Shown: positions 1 through 6,679, numbered from the stretch's first letter. The stretch is 8,083 bases of DNA from Candidatus Beckwithbacteria bacterium CG23_combo_of_CG06-09_8_20_14_all_47_9 (GCA_002772455.1 PCSQ01000122.1:1-8083); one strand, 5' to 3'. Translations and numbers: made by a program. Notes: generated by a model from the letters alone, not told the origin.

Positions 1-1115
1 CGCAATAATTCAGCTTGGGTGGCTTTATTTGTAAAAACATCGGCTAGTAAATTAGCTGCATCCATTTTCGCCGCCGCCATTACGCTTTCAAATACTGATA
101 CTCTTAATAATCGCTGATTAGCCGCCACTGCTTCGGCCACTTCCGGCCGAATCGGAAAAGTATCACCAACAACCAAACTAACATCACCTTGAACACTGTC
201 TAAGTTTTGCAAAGTATACTCTACTAAATCAGCATGGGGTACAAATACAACCGCATTAGTCGCTCCCGCTTCAAACGCGGTTTTTAATACTTTTTTAAAC
301 AATGTTTTTCCGGAACTAATAATATCGTCACCAAACAATATCTGTGCACCCCGAATTTGCTCTTTGGCCCAATCATTAAATACTTGCACCGCCCTTTTTT
401 CTCCGTAAACTGCCTTAATATCCAAACCGTATCCCCTGGTATACTCTGCCACCATATTCATTAACGGCACTCCGCCAACATCCCCGCTCACCGACACGCT
501 TCTTCTAGATTGAATCATATTGTGATTAAAAGCAGCATTTATTAACTTAGGCATCGAAGTCAATGTCAGCATCGGCAAGCCATATTGGTTTGCCAAATAC
601 TCAAACCCCAACCCGTGGCCGTCGGTCTGGATTAAGCCCCGCGGGAAAGCTTTAGCCAAAAGTGCTGCTACCGGTTCCAGTAAGGCCATCTCAATTCCGG
701 GAATCCCGTGGAGATTCCCAGATTCATCAATAATTTCCCGCTCCGATCTTTGCTGCATCACAAAATTAGTCACCAAAGCCGCTCTTTTCCCTTCCCGGTT
801 TAACCCCAATCCCATCGCGGCTACCGCCAGCAATTTATCAAATGAATCTATATTTGGAGTAAATATGTAAGGAAACTGGCCCTCAACCTCTTTAGCTTCT
901 TTTACTGCCCAAGCGTCTTTTCCGTCAGGGAAAATACCGCTAACGGGTGCCGGGACCCAAACCGCCTCGCCGGCAACTTTTTCCCGGCAAGCCCATAGCC
1001 GTGAAGTCGTTTCAGTAATTTCTTTCTGGACGCTAAAATTTACTAAAGAATCTGTTGCTAATCGTGCCCTGAAAGCAGCTTCTGTTGTTGATGGTATCCC
1101 CTGATCTTTTCCCAT
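1..1115 (-). CDS. Divergent ribose-phosphate pyrophosphokinase (PRPP synthetase)-like protein, 3' end off the window
   Basis: The frame is open for 371 codons from ATG at 1113-1115 to the left window edge, so the C-terminus is missing. The fold resembles PRPP synthetase (Prs), which makes PRPP from ribose 5-phosphate and ATP in the cytoplasm. Matching elements in order: residues 113-125 (ALVTNFVMQQRSE) sit where Prs has its 'YxxYARQDR' segment; TDGHGLGFEYL (164-174) resembles the 'DLHxxQIQGFF' segment; SGDVGGVPL (210-218) resembles 'SPDxGGVxR'; EKR (239-241) resembles 'KRR'; GDDIISSGKTL (262-272) is a type I PRPP-binding loop. Several motif positions differ from classical Prs (GKT instead of GGT, few of the usual arginines), so activity is uncertain. 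It could be a Prs-derived paralogue. No Shine-Dalgarno is visible: a terminator U-tract ends 2 nt before the ATG. No alternative start lies nearby. Family confidence is moderate, exact function low. Confidence 0.7.
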   Translation of the reverse strand, partial: MGKDQGIPSTTEAAFRARLATDSLVNFSVQKEITETTSRLWACREKVAGEAVWVPAPVSGIFPDGKDAWAVKEAKEVEGQFPYIFTPNIDSFDKLLAVAAMGLGLNREGKRAALVTNFVMQQRSEREIIDESGNLHGIPGIEMALLEPVAALLAKAFPRGLIQTDGHGLGFEYLANQYGLPMLTLTSMPKLINAAFNHNMIQSRRSVSVSGDVGGVPLMNMVAEYTRGYGLDIKAVYGEKRAVQVFNDWAKEQIRGAQILFGDDIISSGKTLFKKVLKTAFEAGATNAVVFVPHADLVEYTLQNLDSVQGDVSLVVGDTFPIRPEVAEAVAANQRLLRVSVFESVMAAAKMDAANLLADVFTNKATQAELL

Positions 1116-1117
1116 AT

Positions 1118-1146
1118 AAAAAAACCCGCCGAAAGGGATCGGCAGG
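1118..1146 (-). terminator. Rho-independent terminator directly in front of the Prs-like start codon
   Basis: Read on the minus strand, an 8-bp stem (CCTGCCGA / TCGGCGGG, one G-T wobble) closes a 6-nt loop (TCCCTT) and is followed at once by seven T residues (1118-1124). It lies 31 nt past the stop codon of the channel gene and 2 nt before the next ATG. It may simply end the ftsH-channel transcript. Because a promoter lies just upstream of it, it could also act as an attenuator for the Prs-like gene. Confidence 0.85.
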
Positions 1147-1153
1147 AAACTTA

Positions 1154-1167
1154 CTTAATACTTAATA
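1154..1167. repeat. Tandem 7-bp repeat in the Prs-like leader
   Basis: Two adjacent copies of TATTAAG (minus strand) lie in the leader between the predicted promoter and the terminator hairpin. They are AT-rich and short. A protein- or RNA-binding role is possible, but nothing in the sequence proves it. Confidence 0.4.
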
Positions 1168-1175
1168 ACTTTCCG

Positions 1176-1203
1176 ATTATATGCTCTTTTTCTCTTTGAT
1201 CAA
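1176..1203 (-). promoter_or_regulatory. Predicted sigma70-type promoter for the Prs-like gene
   Basis: The minus strand shows TTGATC (1198-1203), a 16-nt spacer, and a perfect TATAAT (1176-1181). The -10 box overlaps the TAA stop of the channel gene. Transcription would start near 1169 and give a leader of about 50 nt that contains the whole terminator hairpin before the ATG at 1115. The -35 box matches consensus at four of six positions. Confidence 0.6.
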
Positions 1204-1563
1204 GTAATCGAGTTTCTTTTCCAGACGGTAAAGTTTGTTGTTGATTGAGTCCATAATTTTTTCCTGGCGCAGGCGGTGATATTTTTCCTCGGCCCGGGAG
1301 AATCGCGAAGACAGCAGTGCCACCACAAACGAAAACAGGATTAAACCGACGGTCATCAGCACCGCCCCGATTGCCCGACCCAGCCCGGTCACCGGGACAA
1401 CATCGCCGTAGCCGACGCCGGTCACCGTGGTAATCGCCCACCACAAACCGTCGTTTAAGTTATTAACTTTATGACCAAACTCCACCGGCACAATCCAGAC
1501 TCCCAAAAGCAAGGCTAAAACCACCAATGCCAACAGATATTTTTTTAACTGTTTATCGATCAC
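1177..1563 (-). CDS. Two-transmembrane potassium channel (Ion_trans_2 type)
   Basis: This 128-residue membrane protein should form a tetrameric K+ pore. TM1 covers about residues 8-26, the pore helix about 38-47, the selectivity filter TGVGYGD is at 48-54, and TM2 covers about 64-86. A charged, heptad-like helix (about 90-126) at the C-terminus could assemble the tetramer. No RCK/TrkA ligand-binding domain is present, so gating is unknown. The filter position that is usually Thr in TVGYG is Gly49. Translation starts at GTG (1561-1563), which overlaps the ftsH stop as GTGA. GGAG five nt upstream of the GTG inside ftsH supports this start. The gene is therefore translationally coupled to ftsH. 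Family assignment is confident; physiological role (membrane potential, K+ balance) is inferred. Confidence 0.9.
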   Translation of the reverse strand: MIDKQLKKYLLALVVLALLLGVWIVPVEFGHKVNNLNDGLWWAITTVTGVGYGDVVPVTGLGRAIGAVLMTVGLILFSFVVALLSSRFSRAEEKYHRLRQEKIMDSINNKLYRLEKKLDYLIKEKKSI

Positions 1564-4500
1564 TTCTGCTCCATAATTGCCTTAAAATCTTCGGCTTCCA
1601 AAGTTTCTTTTTTAAGCAAGGCTTCGGTGACGGCATTGAGCCTGTCTTTATGTTTTAATAACAAGCTCTCTGCCTTGGCTAAACATTCATCCATGATTTT
1701 TTTGACTTCCAAGTCTATTCTGGAACGCATTGTTTCGGAAATTTGCTCCGGCTCATACCACGTCGCCCCCATATCCGAAAAATCCGTGCCCGGACCGAAA
1801 TTGATCGGGCCCAACCCGCTCATGCCCATTTTAACCACCATTGTCCGGGCAATTTCGGTGGCCCGGGAAATGTCCGAGGCCGCGCCACCGGTCAATTCGT
1901 TAAAAATTAATTTCTCGGCCGTCCGCCCGCCCAAAAGGGAAGTTATTTGGGCTACCAGATGCGATTTGGTCTCGGTGTAGCGGTCGGCCTCTGGCGGAAT
2001 CAAGGTATGGCCCAACGAACCCCCGCGGGAAACAATCGAAATCCGGTGGACCAAGTCCATTTTCGGCAAATAATAAGTGGTCACCGCGTGGCCGGCTTCA
2101 TGGTAAGCGGTCATTTTCAAATCATCGGCCGACTGTTTTAATTTTTTCTCCGGCCCGAGCTTAACCTTAAGCGCCGCTTCCTCAAGGTCTTTCATCTCGA
2201 TCGTTTTGCGTAATCGCCGGGCCGCGGCAATCGCCGCCTCGTTGAGCATATTTTCAATGTCCGCCCCGGAAAAACCGATCGTCCGTTTGGCAATTTTCTG
2301 CCAATCAATATTAACCTCTAATGGTTTACCCTTGCTATGGAGTTTTATAATTTCCTGCCGGTCGTCAATATCCGGCATATCCATCATTACCCTGCGGTCA
2401 AACCGGCCGGGCCTGATTAGAGCCGGGTCCAGTAAATCCCCACGGTTCGTCGCCGCAATTACTAACAATTGTTCATTGGGAGTAAACCCGTCCATCTCTA
2501 CTAAAATTTGGTTTAAAGTCTGCTCCCGCTCGTCATGGCCGCCGGTTAACGCCCGGCTTCTTTGCCGGCCGATGGCATCAATTTCATCAATGAAAATGAT
2601 TGCCGGAGCTTTCTTTTTGGCAGTATCGAACAAGTCCCGTACCCTCGAATTGTGAAGAAGCAGCGGCGTTTCGCCGCCGAAAAAAGCCTCTTGGTTAACA
2701 CCGCAAAAATCATACATAAAACCGGCAAATTTGTGCCGCTTCACCGATTTCACCAAACAGCGTTTAAATTGATATTGAGTGGTAGCAATTTCCCTAAAAG
2801 GATTGCTGGTGGCACCGATGATCAAATTCCACGACTCGGTTTGAGGCAAGGGCTTATTTTTGATTCCCCGTCCCGCCGGCAGAATCTCATGTTTAATCCC
2901 CACTTTAATCCCGTGCATACTGGAAAACCAAGCCAGTTCCCGGATTAGTTGGTGGCTGACTGAAGTACAGCTTAACTTGCCGGTTTTGGTGACATAGCCG
3001 TCGCCATTACTGTAACCTTCTAAATAGGCTAAAAAATACTCCCTGGGCATCTCCCACAACCAATCGGGGATATGTTTGTTGTGACTGCCGTTACCGCACT
3101 GGCCGCTAAAAAACCGGCCCAAATGCGCCGAATAATAAATCACTCTAATTGTATGGGAATCGGTCGGCTCTAATACCGGCCGCTCTAACCCAAAAACCTG
3201 TTTCATCAACATGGCCACCTCGGCAATATAATCTTTTTCATCAATGGAAAAAGTCAACTCAAGACTTTTTGTTCCTCTTCCCTCGGCGGTGTAATAACCC
3301 AATAATTTACATAACTCCGGCGTTACTCTGACCCTGTCAGGCAAATTGAGTTTCACCAGTTTCTTGCTTAAAACCTGCGGCTGGTAAACTTCCCTTTGCC
3401 AGTTGCCGACCGTAGCTTGGGAAACACCAATCTGCCCGGCAATCGCGTACTGGCTCATCTGTTCCTGCTGGGCTAAAGCGAATTTATAGTTGGCGATTGT
3501 CTGCTCATCGTCCTGCCAAACGTCCAACCATATTGACTGTGCTTCAGCCGGAAATTGATGACTTTTAATTTTGTGAACGGTGGTTTTATTTTTCTCATCC
3601 CACGCTCGGGTATTCATCGGCAAATTAACCAAAACATCGCCCGGCTTTAACTGCCTTACCTCTTTGGCTCTAATCCCGCCGTGTTCCCGGACAAAAACGC
3701 TGTGGTCGCCGGTTGTTTTTAATTTTCCGCCCAGATATTCGATGGTAAAAATCTCTTTAGCCCGATGGCGGTAAACCTGTTTTACCGACCGCCAAACACT
3801 GCCGCCAAACACCGGCCTCTTGGTAGAGCGCGATCCCCAAAAACCGTTAGTTTCTTTTCTTAAACCCAGTGTCTCGACGCCGCTAACCGGTAAGGCTGCA
3901 TCGGTTTGACCATCTTGATAATATTGATCAATAAATTTTCCGATCTCGACCAGCTCCGCCCGGCCGTTGCGCCGTACCACTACCGGCGTATCTCCGGTCA
4001 CCGAAGCCCCCACCCCGACCAACATTTCCATAAACTCCGATCCTGCCATGGAAAAGAAGGGCACGTCGGCTTCGCCGGCAATCGCCCGGGCCAGTAAGGT
4101 TTTACCGACACCCGAAGGGCCGACTAAAATTACCCCCTTGGGGGTTCTGGCCCCCATTGCCCGGTAACGCTTGGGATGTTTTAAGAAATCGACCACTTCT
4201 TCCAATTCCTGTTTGGCTTCTTTGACCCCGGCCACGTCCTTAAAAGTAACGTTTTGCTTGCCTTTCATAAAAATCTTGGCCCGCGAACGGCCGAAGTTAA
4301 AAATCCCGTCCTGGGCGCCGCGGGCTTGGCGCATGATAAACAGGAAAATCGCCCCGGTTAAAACCACCGGCAGGAAAATTTCCATCACGTTCTGCCAGGC
4401 GCGGGAAGTGGTCGTGTCTTTGTTCTGCCACTTAACTGTAGTCGGGTCGATCCCCGACCGGTCTAAAATCTCGGTAAAACTTTCACCGGCCCCTTTTCTC

Positions 4501-4808
4501 GACTCAAACACACCCTCTTTGTCTTTATAGGTGATCAGGATTTTTTCTTCTTCCACCTCGATACTTTTTACCCTATCCTCTTTAATATCGGTTAACAGCT
4601 CGGAAATCCCCACCTTACCTAACGGCAGCGGCCCGGACATTAGCGAGACGAAAAACGGCAGCACCAAAAACAAAACCGCCAGCCAAATCACCATCCGCTT
4701 GGGATTAAACCCCATTCGGACCATTTTCACCTTGCCGCCGGTCTGCTTCTCAATCGCCTGTTTGATTTTGTCCAGCTCTCCTGCCGGCTTTTTCCCCTCT
4801 TGCTTCAT
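1560..4808 (-). CDS. ftsH: ATP-dependent zinc metalloprotease FtsH, interrupted by an intein
   Basis: FtsH is a membrane-anchored hexameric AAA+ protease that extracts and degrades membrane and regulatory proteins. The precursor has 1082 residues; removing the intein (269-720) leaves 630, normal for the family. The order is a basic N-terminus, TM1 (about 39-57), an extracytoplasmic domain (about 60-140), TM2 (about 143-160), Walker A GPSGVGKT (230-237), and pore motif FMEM (259-262) followed by GVGA. The intein comes next, then SRVRDLF (721-727), Walker B IIFIDEID (737-744), the SRH with RPGRFDR (799-805), the zinc motif HEAGH (903-907) and the likely third ligand Asp979. ATG at 4806-4808 is chosen because the basic N-terminus and TM1 begin there; the frame stays open upstream but lies over the PAP2 gene. 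No Shine-Dalgarno is seen; an extended -10 sits close to the ATG. It overlaps the channel gene downstream. Walker A has Ser-Gly-Val where FtsH normally has Pro-Gly-Thr. Confidence 0.97.
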   Translation of the reverse strand: MKQEGKKPAGELDKIKQAIEKQTGGKVKMVRMGFNPKRMVIWLAVLFLVLPFFVSLMSGPLPLGKVGISELLTDIKEDRVKSIEVEEEKILITYKDKEGVFESRKGAGESFTEILDRSGIDPTTVKWQNKDTTTSRAWQNVMEIFLPVVLTGAIFLFIMRQARGAQDGIFNFGRSRAKIFMKGKQNVTFKDVAGVKEAKQELEEVVDFLKHPKRYRAMGARTPKGVILVGPSGVGKTLLARAIAGEADVPFFSMAGSEFMEMLVGVGASVTGDTPVVVRRNGRAELVEIGKFIDQYYQDGQTDAALPVSGVETLGLRKETNGFWGSRSTKRPVFGGSVWRSVKQVYRHRAKEIFTIEYLGGKLKTTGDHSVFVREHGGIRAKEVRQLKPGDVLVNLPMNTRAWDEKNKTTVHKIKSHQFPAEAQSIWLDVWQDDEQTIANYKFALAQQEQMSQYAIAGQIGVSQATVGNWQREVYQPQVLSKKLVKLNLPDRVRVTPELCKLLGYYTAEGRGTKSLELTFSIDEKDYIAEVAMLMKQVFGLERPVLEPTDSHTIRVIYYSAHLGRFFSGQCGNGSHNKHIPDWLWEMPREYFLAYLEGYSNGDGYVTKTGKLSCTSVSHQLIRELAWFSSMHGIKVGIKHEILPAGRGIKNKPLPQTESWNLIIGATSNPFREIATTQYQFKRCLVKSVKRHKFAGFMYDFCGVNQEAFFGGETPLLLHNSRVRDLFDTAKKKAPAIIFIDEIDAIGRQRSRALTGGHDEREQTLNQILVEMDGFTPNEQLLVIAATNRGDLLDPALIRPGRFDRRVMMDMPDIDDRQEIIKLHSKGKPLEVNIDWQKIAKRTIGFSGADIENMLNEAAIAAARRLRKTIEMKDLEEAALKVKLGPEKKLKQSADDLKMTAYHEAGHAVTTYYLPKMDLVHRISIVSRGGSLGHTLIPPEADRYTETKSHLVAQITSLLGGRTAEKLIFNELTGGAASDISRATEIARTMVVKMGMSGLGPINFGPGTDFSDMGATWYEPEQISETMRSRIDLEVKKIMDECLAKAESLLLKHKDRLNAVTEALLKKETLEAEDFKAIMEQK
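2991..3314 (-). other. LAGLIDADG (DOD) endonuclease core inside the intein
   Basis: This spans the two dodecapeptide motifs of the intein, LLGYYTAEG near the start and [11 protein letters not shown] near the end, about 95 residues apart as in two-motif monomeric homing endonucleases. Each keeps its metal-binding acidic residue. It would cut an intein-free ftsH allele at the insertion site. Activity is inferred. Confidence 0.85.
3375..3449 (-). other. Helix-turn-helix-like segment inside the intein
   Basis: Precursor residues 454-478 read [17 protein letters not shown] and on, matching the classic HTH pattern (IA..lGVS..TV..W). It lies between the N-terminal splicing half and the first LAGLIDADG motif. 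It could add target-site recognition to the endonuclease. This is a pattern match only. Confidence 0.65.
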
Positions 4809-4816
4809 ATTTAAAG

Positions 4817-4825
4817 ATTTTATCA
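4817..4825 (-). promoter_or_regulatory. Possible extended -10 promoter element of ftsH
   Basis: TGATAAAAT (minus strand) fits the extended -10 pattern TGnTATAAT with one mismatch and overlaps the TGA stop of the PAP2 gene. It ends 8 nt before the ftsH ATG, so a transcript from it would be leaderless or nearly so. No convincing -35 box is present. No Shine-Dalgarno is visible for ftsH, which agrees with this reading but does not prove it. Confidence 0.35.
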
Positions 4826-5371
4826 CACCAGGAGACCGATTGCCGCCACCAACATTCCGCCCAGAATATCCAAAATGTAATGCTGTTTGATTAAAACAGT
4901 CGAAACAATAATTAAACCAACCCAGGTATAAATAGGCAAAGTCAGCGGCGGCCACATCCGGGCCAAAAAATGGCCAATGATAAGCGCATGGAAAACGTGA
5001 GCGCTGGGAGCGGCATTGCCGTCGTATTGATCCCATCGGTACAGCCATCGCAACCATTGCCTCATTAATCCTTTACCCCTCACTTCCGGCCGCTTGGCGC
5101 CGTTGGGGAAAAAATACCAGAATAAATCCCCCAGCCCCTGGGCTAAAATCATGGCCGCAGCAAACGGCCAAAACTGATCGGAAAAAATCAAGACTAAACT
5201 ACCGATAAAAAACATTAAAAAATAACTGAAATAAATCACAATCATTCCCGGAACCAGCGGCAGACGGTCATCCAGTGCTAATCTCCAATAATACTTCACC
5301 GGCCGCCTGTTCAGGGGCAAATACAGCCATTGCAACAACAGGTAAACCAAAACCAAAATTAACTTTTCCAT
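4823..5371 (-). CDS. PAP2-superfamily membrane phosphatase/phosphotransferase (inositolphosphotransferase-like)
   Basis: This polytopic membrane protein of 182 residues has hydrophobic segments at about 3-20, 41-63, 66-88, 124-138, 143-161 and 166-182. The PAP2 signature motifs are visible: APSAH (121-125) with His125, and KQHYILD (162-168) with the nucleophile-type His164 and Asp168. The spacing and the KQHYxxD form resemble the Aur1/Ipt1-like PAP2_3 branch more than undecaprenyl-diphosphatase BcrC. The first motif (KxxxxxxRP) is not clear, although a lone Arg-Pro occurs near 94-95. The substrate is probably a lipid phosphate or phospholipid head group, acted on at the outer membrane face; which one is unknown. 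ATG at 5369-5371 is chosen because GAGG lies 6 nt upstream and hydrophobic sequence begins at once. A longer open frame (to 5428) would overlap the preceding gene. It starts 1 nt after that gene's stop and ends 14 nt before ftsH. Confidence 0.82.
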   Translation of the reverse strand: MEKLILVLVYLLLQWLYLPLNRRPVKYYWRLALDDRLPLVPGMIVIYFSYFLMFFIGSLVLIFSDQFWPFAAAMILAQGLGDLFWYFFPNGAKRPEVRGKGLMRQWLRWLYRWDQYDGNAAPSAHVFHALIIGHFLARMWPPLTLPIYTWVGLIIVSTVLIKQHYILDILGGMLVAAIGLLV

Positions 5372-5372
5372 C

Positions 5373-6350
5373 TTAAACCTCGCTAATAACTTCAAATCCC
5401 TTGAAACTACCGGTAATCGCCAATCCAATGATTTTTCCTTTAACTAGTTTTTTCGCGCGGATTTGGGCGGCGGTTTCGTTTAAAGTGGCCCCAGAACCAA
5501 CAGCATCATCTATTAGTAAAACATTATCATGCCTGCCGGTTTCCGCCACCACAATCGTCTGCTTGGCATTTTCAATCCGGTCGGCCAGTTTAGTTAAAGT
5601 TTTTTGCGGGACAATTACCGTGGTTTTGATCTTGGTTAAAGCCATTAGCCGTAAATTTAGCTGAAGTTTTTTTTGTAGCTCTTTCATTAACTGGACTTGC
5701 CGCTTGACGGTGGGAGGAATAAAACCAACGCTGGCAATCTTATGTTTAATTATTAATTGTTTTACTGGTTTTTTTATACCGCCAACCAACTCCCCAATTA
5801 GTGACTTATCCTGACTCTGTTTGGCATAAAGCAGTAATTGCCCCAGTTTAGTTTTACCGAATCTCTCCAGGCTGTAAAAATCAAGGTAATATAATTTGTC
5901 CAGATAAACCCTGTCAAAGGTGTGTTTTAGTTTACTCATGCCGCTAATCAAGCCCTGACGGCGGTAACGTTGATATTTGGCTAGGGCCAAAACGTAATCT
6001 TTGGCGGTTTTTTCAAGCGGTTGGTTGGTTTTAACACACCAATAAGCAAAGCCATTCACTCCGGCCATTTTTTCGCCGCCGGGAGTAATGATCAAATAAT
6101 TGGCGTTAATTATTTCTGTCTGTTTTGGACTTAAGCTGATACTGACCCCGGGAATAAAGGCAGTAGCCAGTTGATAAAAGACTTTGGGCGGACGGCCTTT
6201 TTTGGTAATTTGATTTTTGCCCAACAGTGCCGCCAGTTGTTTGCGGACCGCCCGATCAGTAATTCCCAAATAGTCAGCCAATTCACTCCCGCTCGCCTGC
6301 CGGTTTTTTAACAAGTATTGTTTAATCCGTTCGCTGGTTTTTATCATCAT
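5373..6350 (-). CDS. Winged-helix DNA-binding domain fused to a ComFC-like phosphoribosyltransferase
   Basis: This 325-residue protein has two recognisable parts. Residues 5-60 form a winged helix: an N-terminal helix, GSELADYLGI then TDRAVRKQLAAL as HTH, and a GRPPKVFY wing. Residues about 190-325 resemble ComFC: IPPTVKRQVQLMKELQKKL (211-229) in the place of ComFC's RGFNQ region, PQKTLTKLADRIENAKQ (248-264), and the PRPP-binding loop VLLIDDAVGSGATL (277-290) with Asp281-Asp282. The linker (about 70-185) includes a conserved-looking GVNGFAYWCV (97-106) that I cannot assign. It may be a transcription regulator that senses PRPP or a nucleotide, in the way PurR pairs a winged helix with a PRTase domain, though the architecture differs. 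The start is ATGATG without Shine-Dalgarno; a promoter -10 lies only 4 nt upstream, suggesting a leaderless mRNA. The upstream palindrome suggests autoregulation. Confidence 0.8.
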   Translation of the reverse strand: MMIKTSERIKQYLLKNRQASGSELADYLGITDRAVRKQLAALLGKNQITKKGRPPKVFYQLATAFIPGVSISLSPKQTEIINANYLIITPGGEKMAGVNGFAYWCVKTNQPLEKTAKDYVLALAKYQRYRRQGLISGMSKLKHTFDRVYLDKLYYLDFYSLERFGKTKLGQLLLYAKQSQDKSLIGELVGGIKKPVKQLIIKHKIASVGFIPPTVKRQVQLMKELQKKLQLNLRLMALTKIKTTVIVPQKTLTKLADRIENAKQTIVVAETGRHDNVLLIDDAVGSGATLNETAAQIRAKKLVKGKIIGLAITGSFKGFEVISEV

Positions 6351-6354
6351 TTCA

Positions 6355-6382
6355 ATGATATACCAAAATAGTTCCTAGTCAA
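6355..6382 (-). promoter_or_regulatory. Predicted promoter of the winged-helix/PRTase operon
   Basis: The minus strand reads TTGACT (6377-6382), a 16-nt spacer, then TATCAT (6355-6360), each one or two mismatches from consensus. The -10 ends 4 nt before the ATG, so the mRNA would start at or next to the start codon. The -35 lies inside the palindrome described separately. Confidence 0.55.
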
Positions 6383-6397
6383 CTAGGAACTAGGAAC
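6371..6397. promoter_or_regulatory. Probable operator: perfect inverted repeat plus a third half-site
   Basis: GTTCCTAGT (6371-6379) and ACTAGGAAC (6382-6390) form a perfect 9-bp inverted repeat with a 2-nt centre. A second ACTAGGAAC (6389-6397) overlaps the right arm by 2 nt, giving a 7-bp direct phase. The site covers the predicted -35 of the winged-helix/PRTase gene, the usual place for autorepression. No T-tract follows on either strand, so it is not a terminator. Confidence 0.65.
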
Positions 6398-6679
6398 TTA
6401 TCGGATTTTTGCCCCGACCGGCATGCCGGCGGCAGAAATAAACAAAGGCTTCTCGGCAGTATCTGCGGCTAAAATCATTCCCCGACTTTCCTGGTCCATG
6501 ATTTTTTTCGGTTCCAAATTAGTCACAAAGAAAAATAGTTTATCCTCAAAATCCGCTCCGGTGTAGCCAAATCCCCGTACGCCTAATTTAATCAGCTTCC
6601 GGCTCTCGGCCACATCCTCGGCCGCGATCACCTTTCCCACCTTGATTTCCACTTGGGCAAATTCATCAATAGTAATCAT
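6398..6679 (-). CDS. Stand-alone tRNA-binding OB-fold domain (MetG C-terminal/CsaA/Arc1p type), short form
   Basis: The 93 residues match the tRNA-binding domain found at the C-terminus of some methionyl-tRNA synthetases and in CsaA/Arc1p/EMAPII. Family signatures are MITIDEFAQVEIKVGKVIAAE (1-21, quoted here as MITIDEFAQV then EIKVGKV), ESRKLIKL (25-32), FVTNLEPKKIM (51-61), ESRGMILAA (64-72) and a MPVGAKIR end (86-93). It probably binds tRNA in trans to an aminoacyl-tRNA synthetase, in the cytoplasm. It is about a dozen residues shorter than usual between KLIKL and FFFVTNL: the QIVSGI strand and its neighbour are replaced by GVRGFGYTGADFED (33-46). I found no frameshift that restores it. The ATG overlaps the PIN gene stop as ATGA, implying coupled translation; no Shine-Dalgarno is seen. 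Confidence 0.85.
   Translation of the reverse strand: MITIDEFAQVEIKVGKVIAAEDVAESRKLIKLGVRGFGYTGADFEDKLFFFVTNLEPKKIMDQESRGMILAADTAEKPLFISAAGMPVGAKIR

Larger units (their letters stand above)
2649..4004 (-). mobile_element. Intein in FtsH with LAGLIDADG homing endonuclease
   Basis: A 452-residue in-frame insertion (FtsH precursor residues 269-720) splits the conserved GVGA|SRVRDLF sequence. Block A is [10 protein letters not shown] with Ser269 as the first nucleophile. Block B is TGDH (366-369). The dodecapeptide endonuclease motifs are [10 protein letters not shown] (501-510, acidic Glu509) and [10 protein letters not shown] (595-604, acidic Asp603). Block F is around MYDFCGV (698-704), and block G is LLLHN (716-720) followed by Ser721 as the +1 residue. 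All residues for class 1 splicing (Ser1, block B His, penultimate His, terminal Asn, Ser+1) are present, so splicing is expected to restore FtsH. Both LAGLIDADG motifs keep an acidic residue, so the endonuclease may still be active. The Ser codon is TCG on both sides of the insertion. Confidence 0.95.

Noticed and set aside
1125..1146. The same hairpin as a plus-strand terminator
   Set aside because: On the plus strand the stem is followed by AAAC rather than T residues, and no plus-strand gene precedes it.
1151..1444. Minus-strand 97-residue frame over the channel gene
   Set aside because: It is low-complexity Arg/Gly sequence in another frame of a clear K+ channel gene.
2546..2728. Minus-strand 60-residue frame across the intein/C-extein junction
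   Set aside because: It is a second frame inside ftsH without start signals or recognisable motifs.
1627..2948. Plus-strand open frames across ftsH (e.g. 1627-1980, 2206-2655, 2562-2948)
   Set aside because: Their translations show no family features and they are antisense to well-conserved FtsH/intein coding sequence, so they are shadows.
4809..5057. In-frame extension of FtsH by 83 residues upstream of 4808
   Set aside because: It lies wholly over the PAP2 gene in another frame, looks unlike any FtsH N-terminus, and the basic region plus TM1 start properly at ATG 4808.
6371..6397. Palindrome as a transcription terminator after the tRNA-binding gene
   Set aside because: The stem is AT-rich in the middle and no T-tract follows on either strand; overlap with a promoter fits an operator better.
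6540..6600. Frameshift as the cause of the short tRNA-binding domain
   Set aside because: Reading the other two frames over this stretch gave stop codons and no missing motif, so no compensating frameshift is supported.
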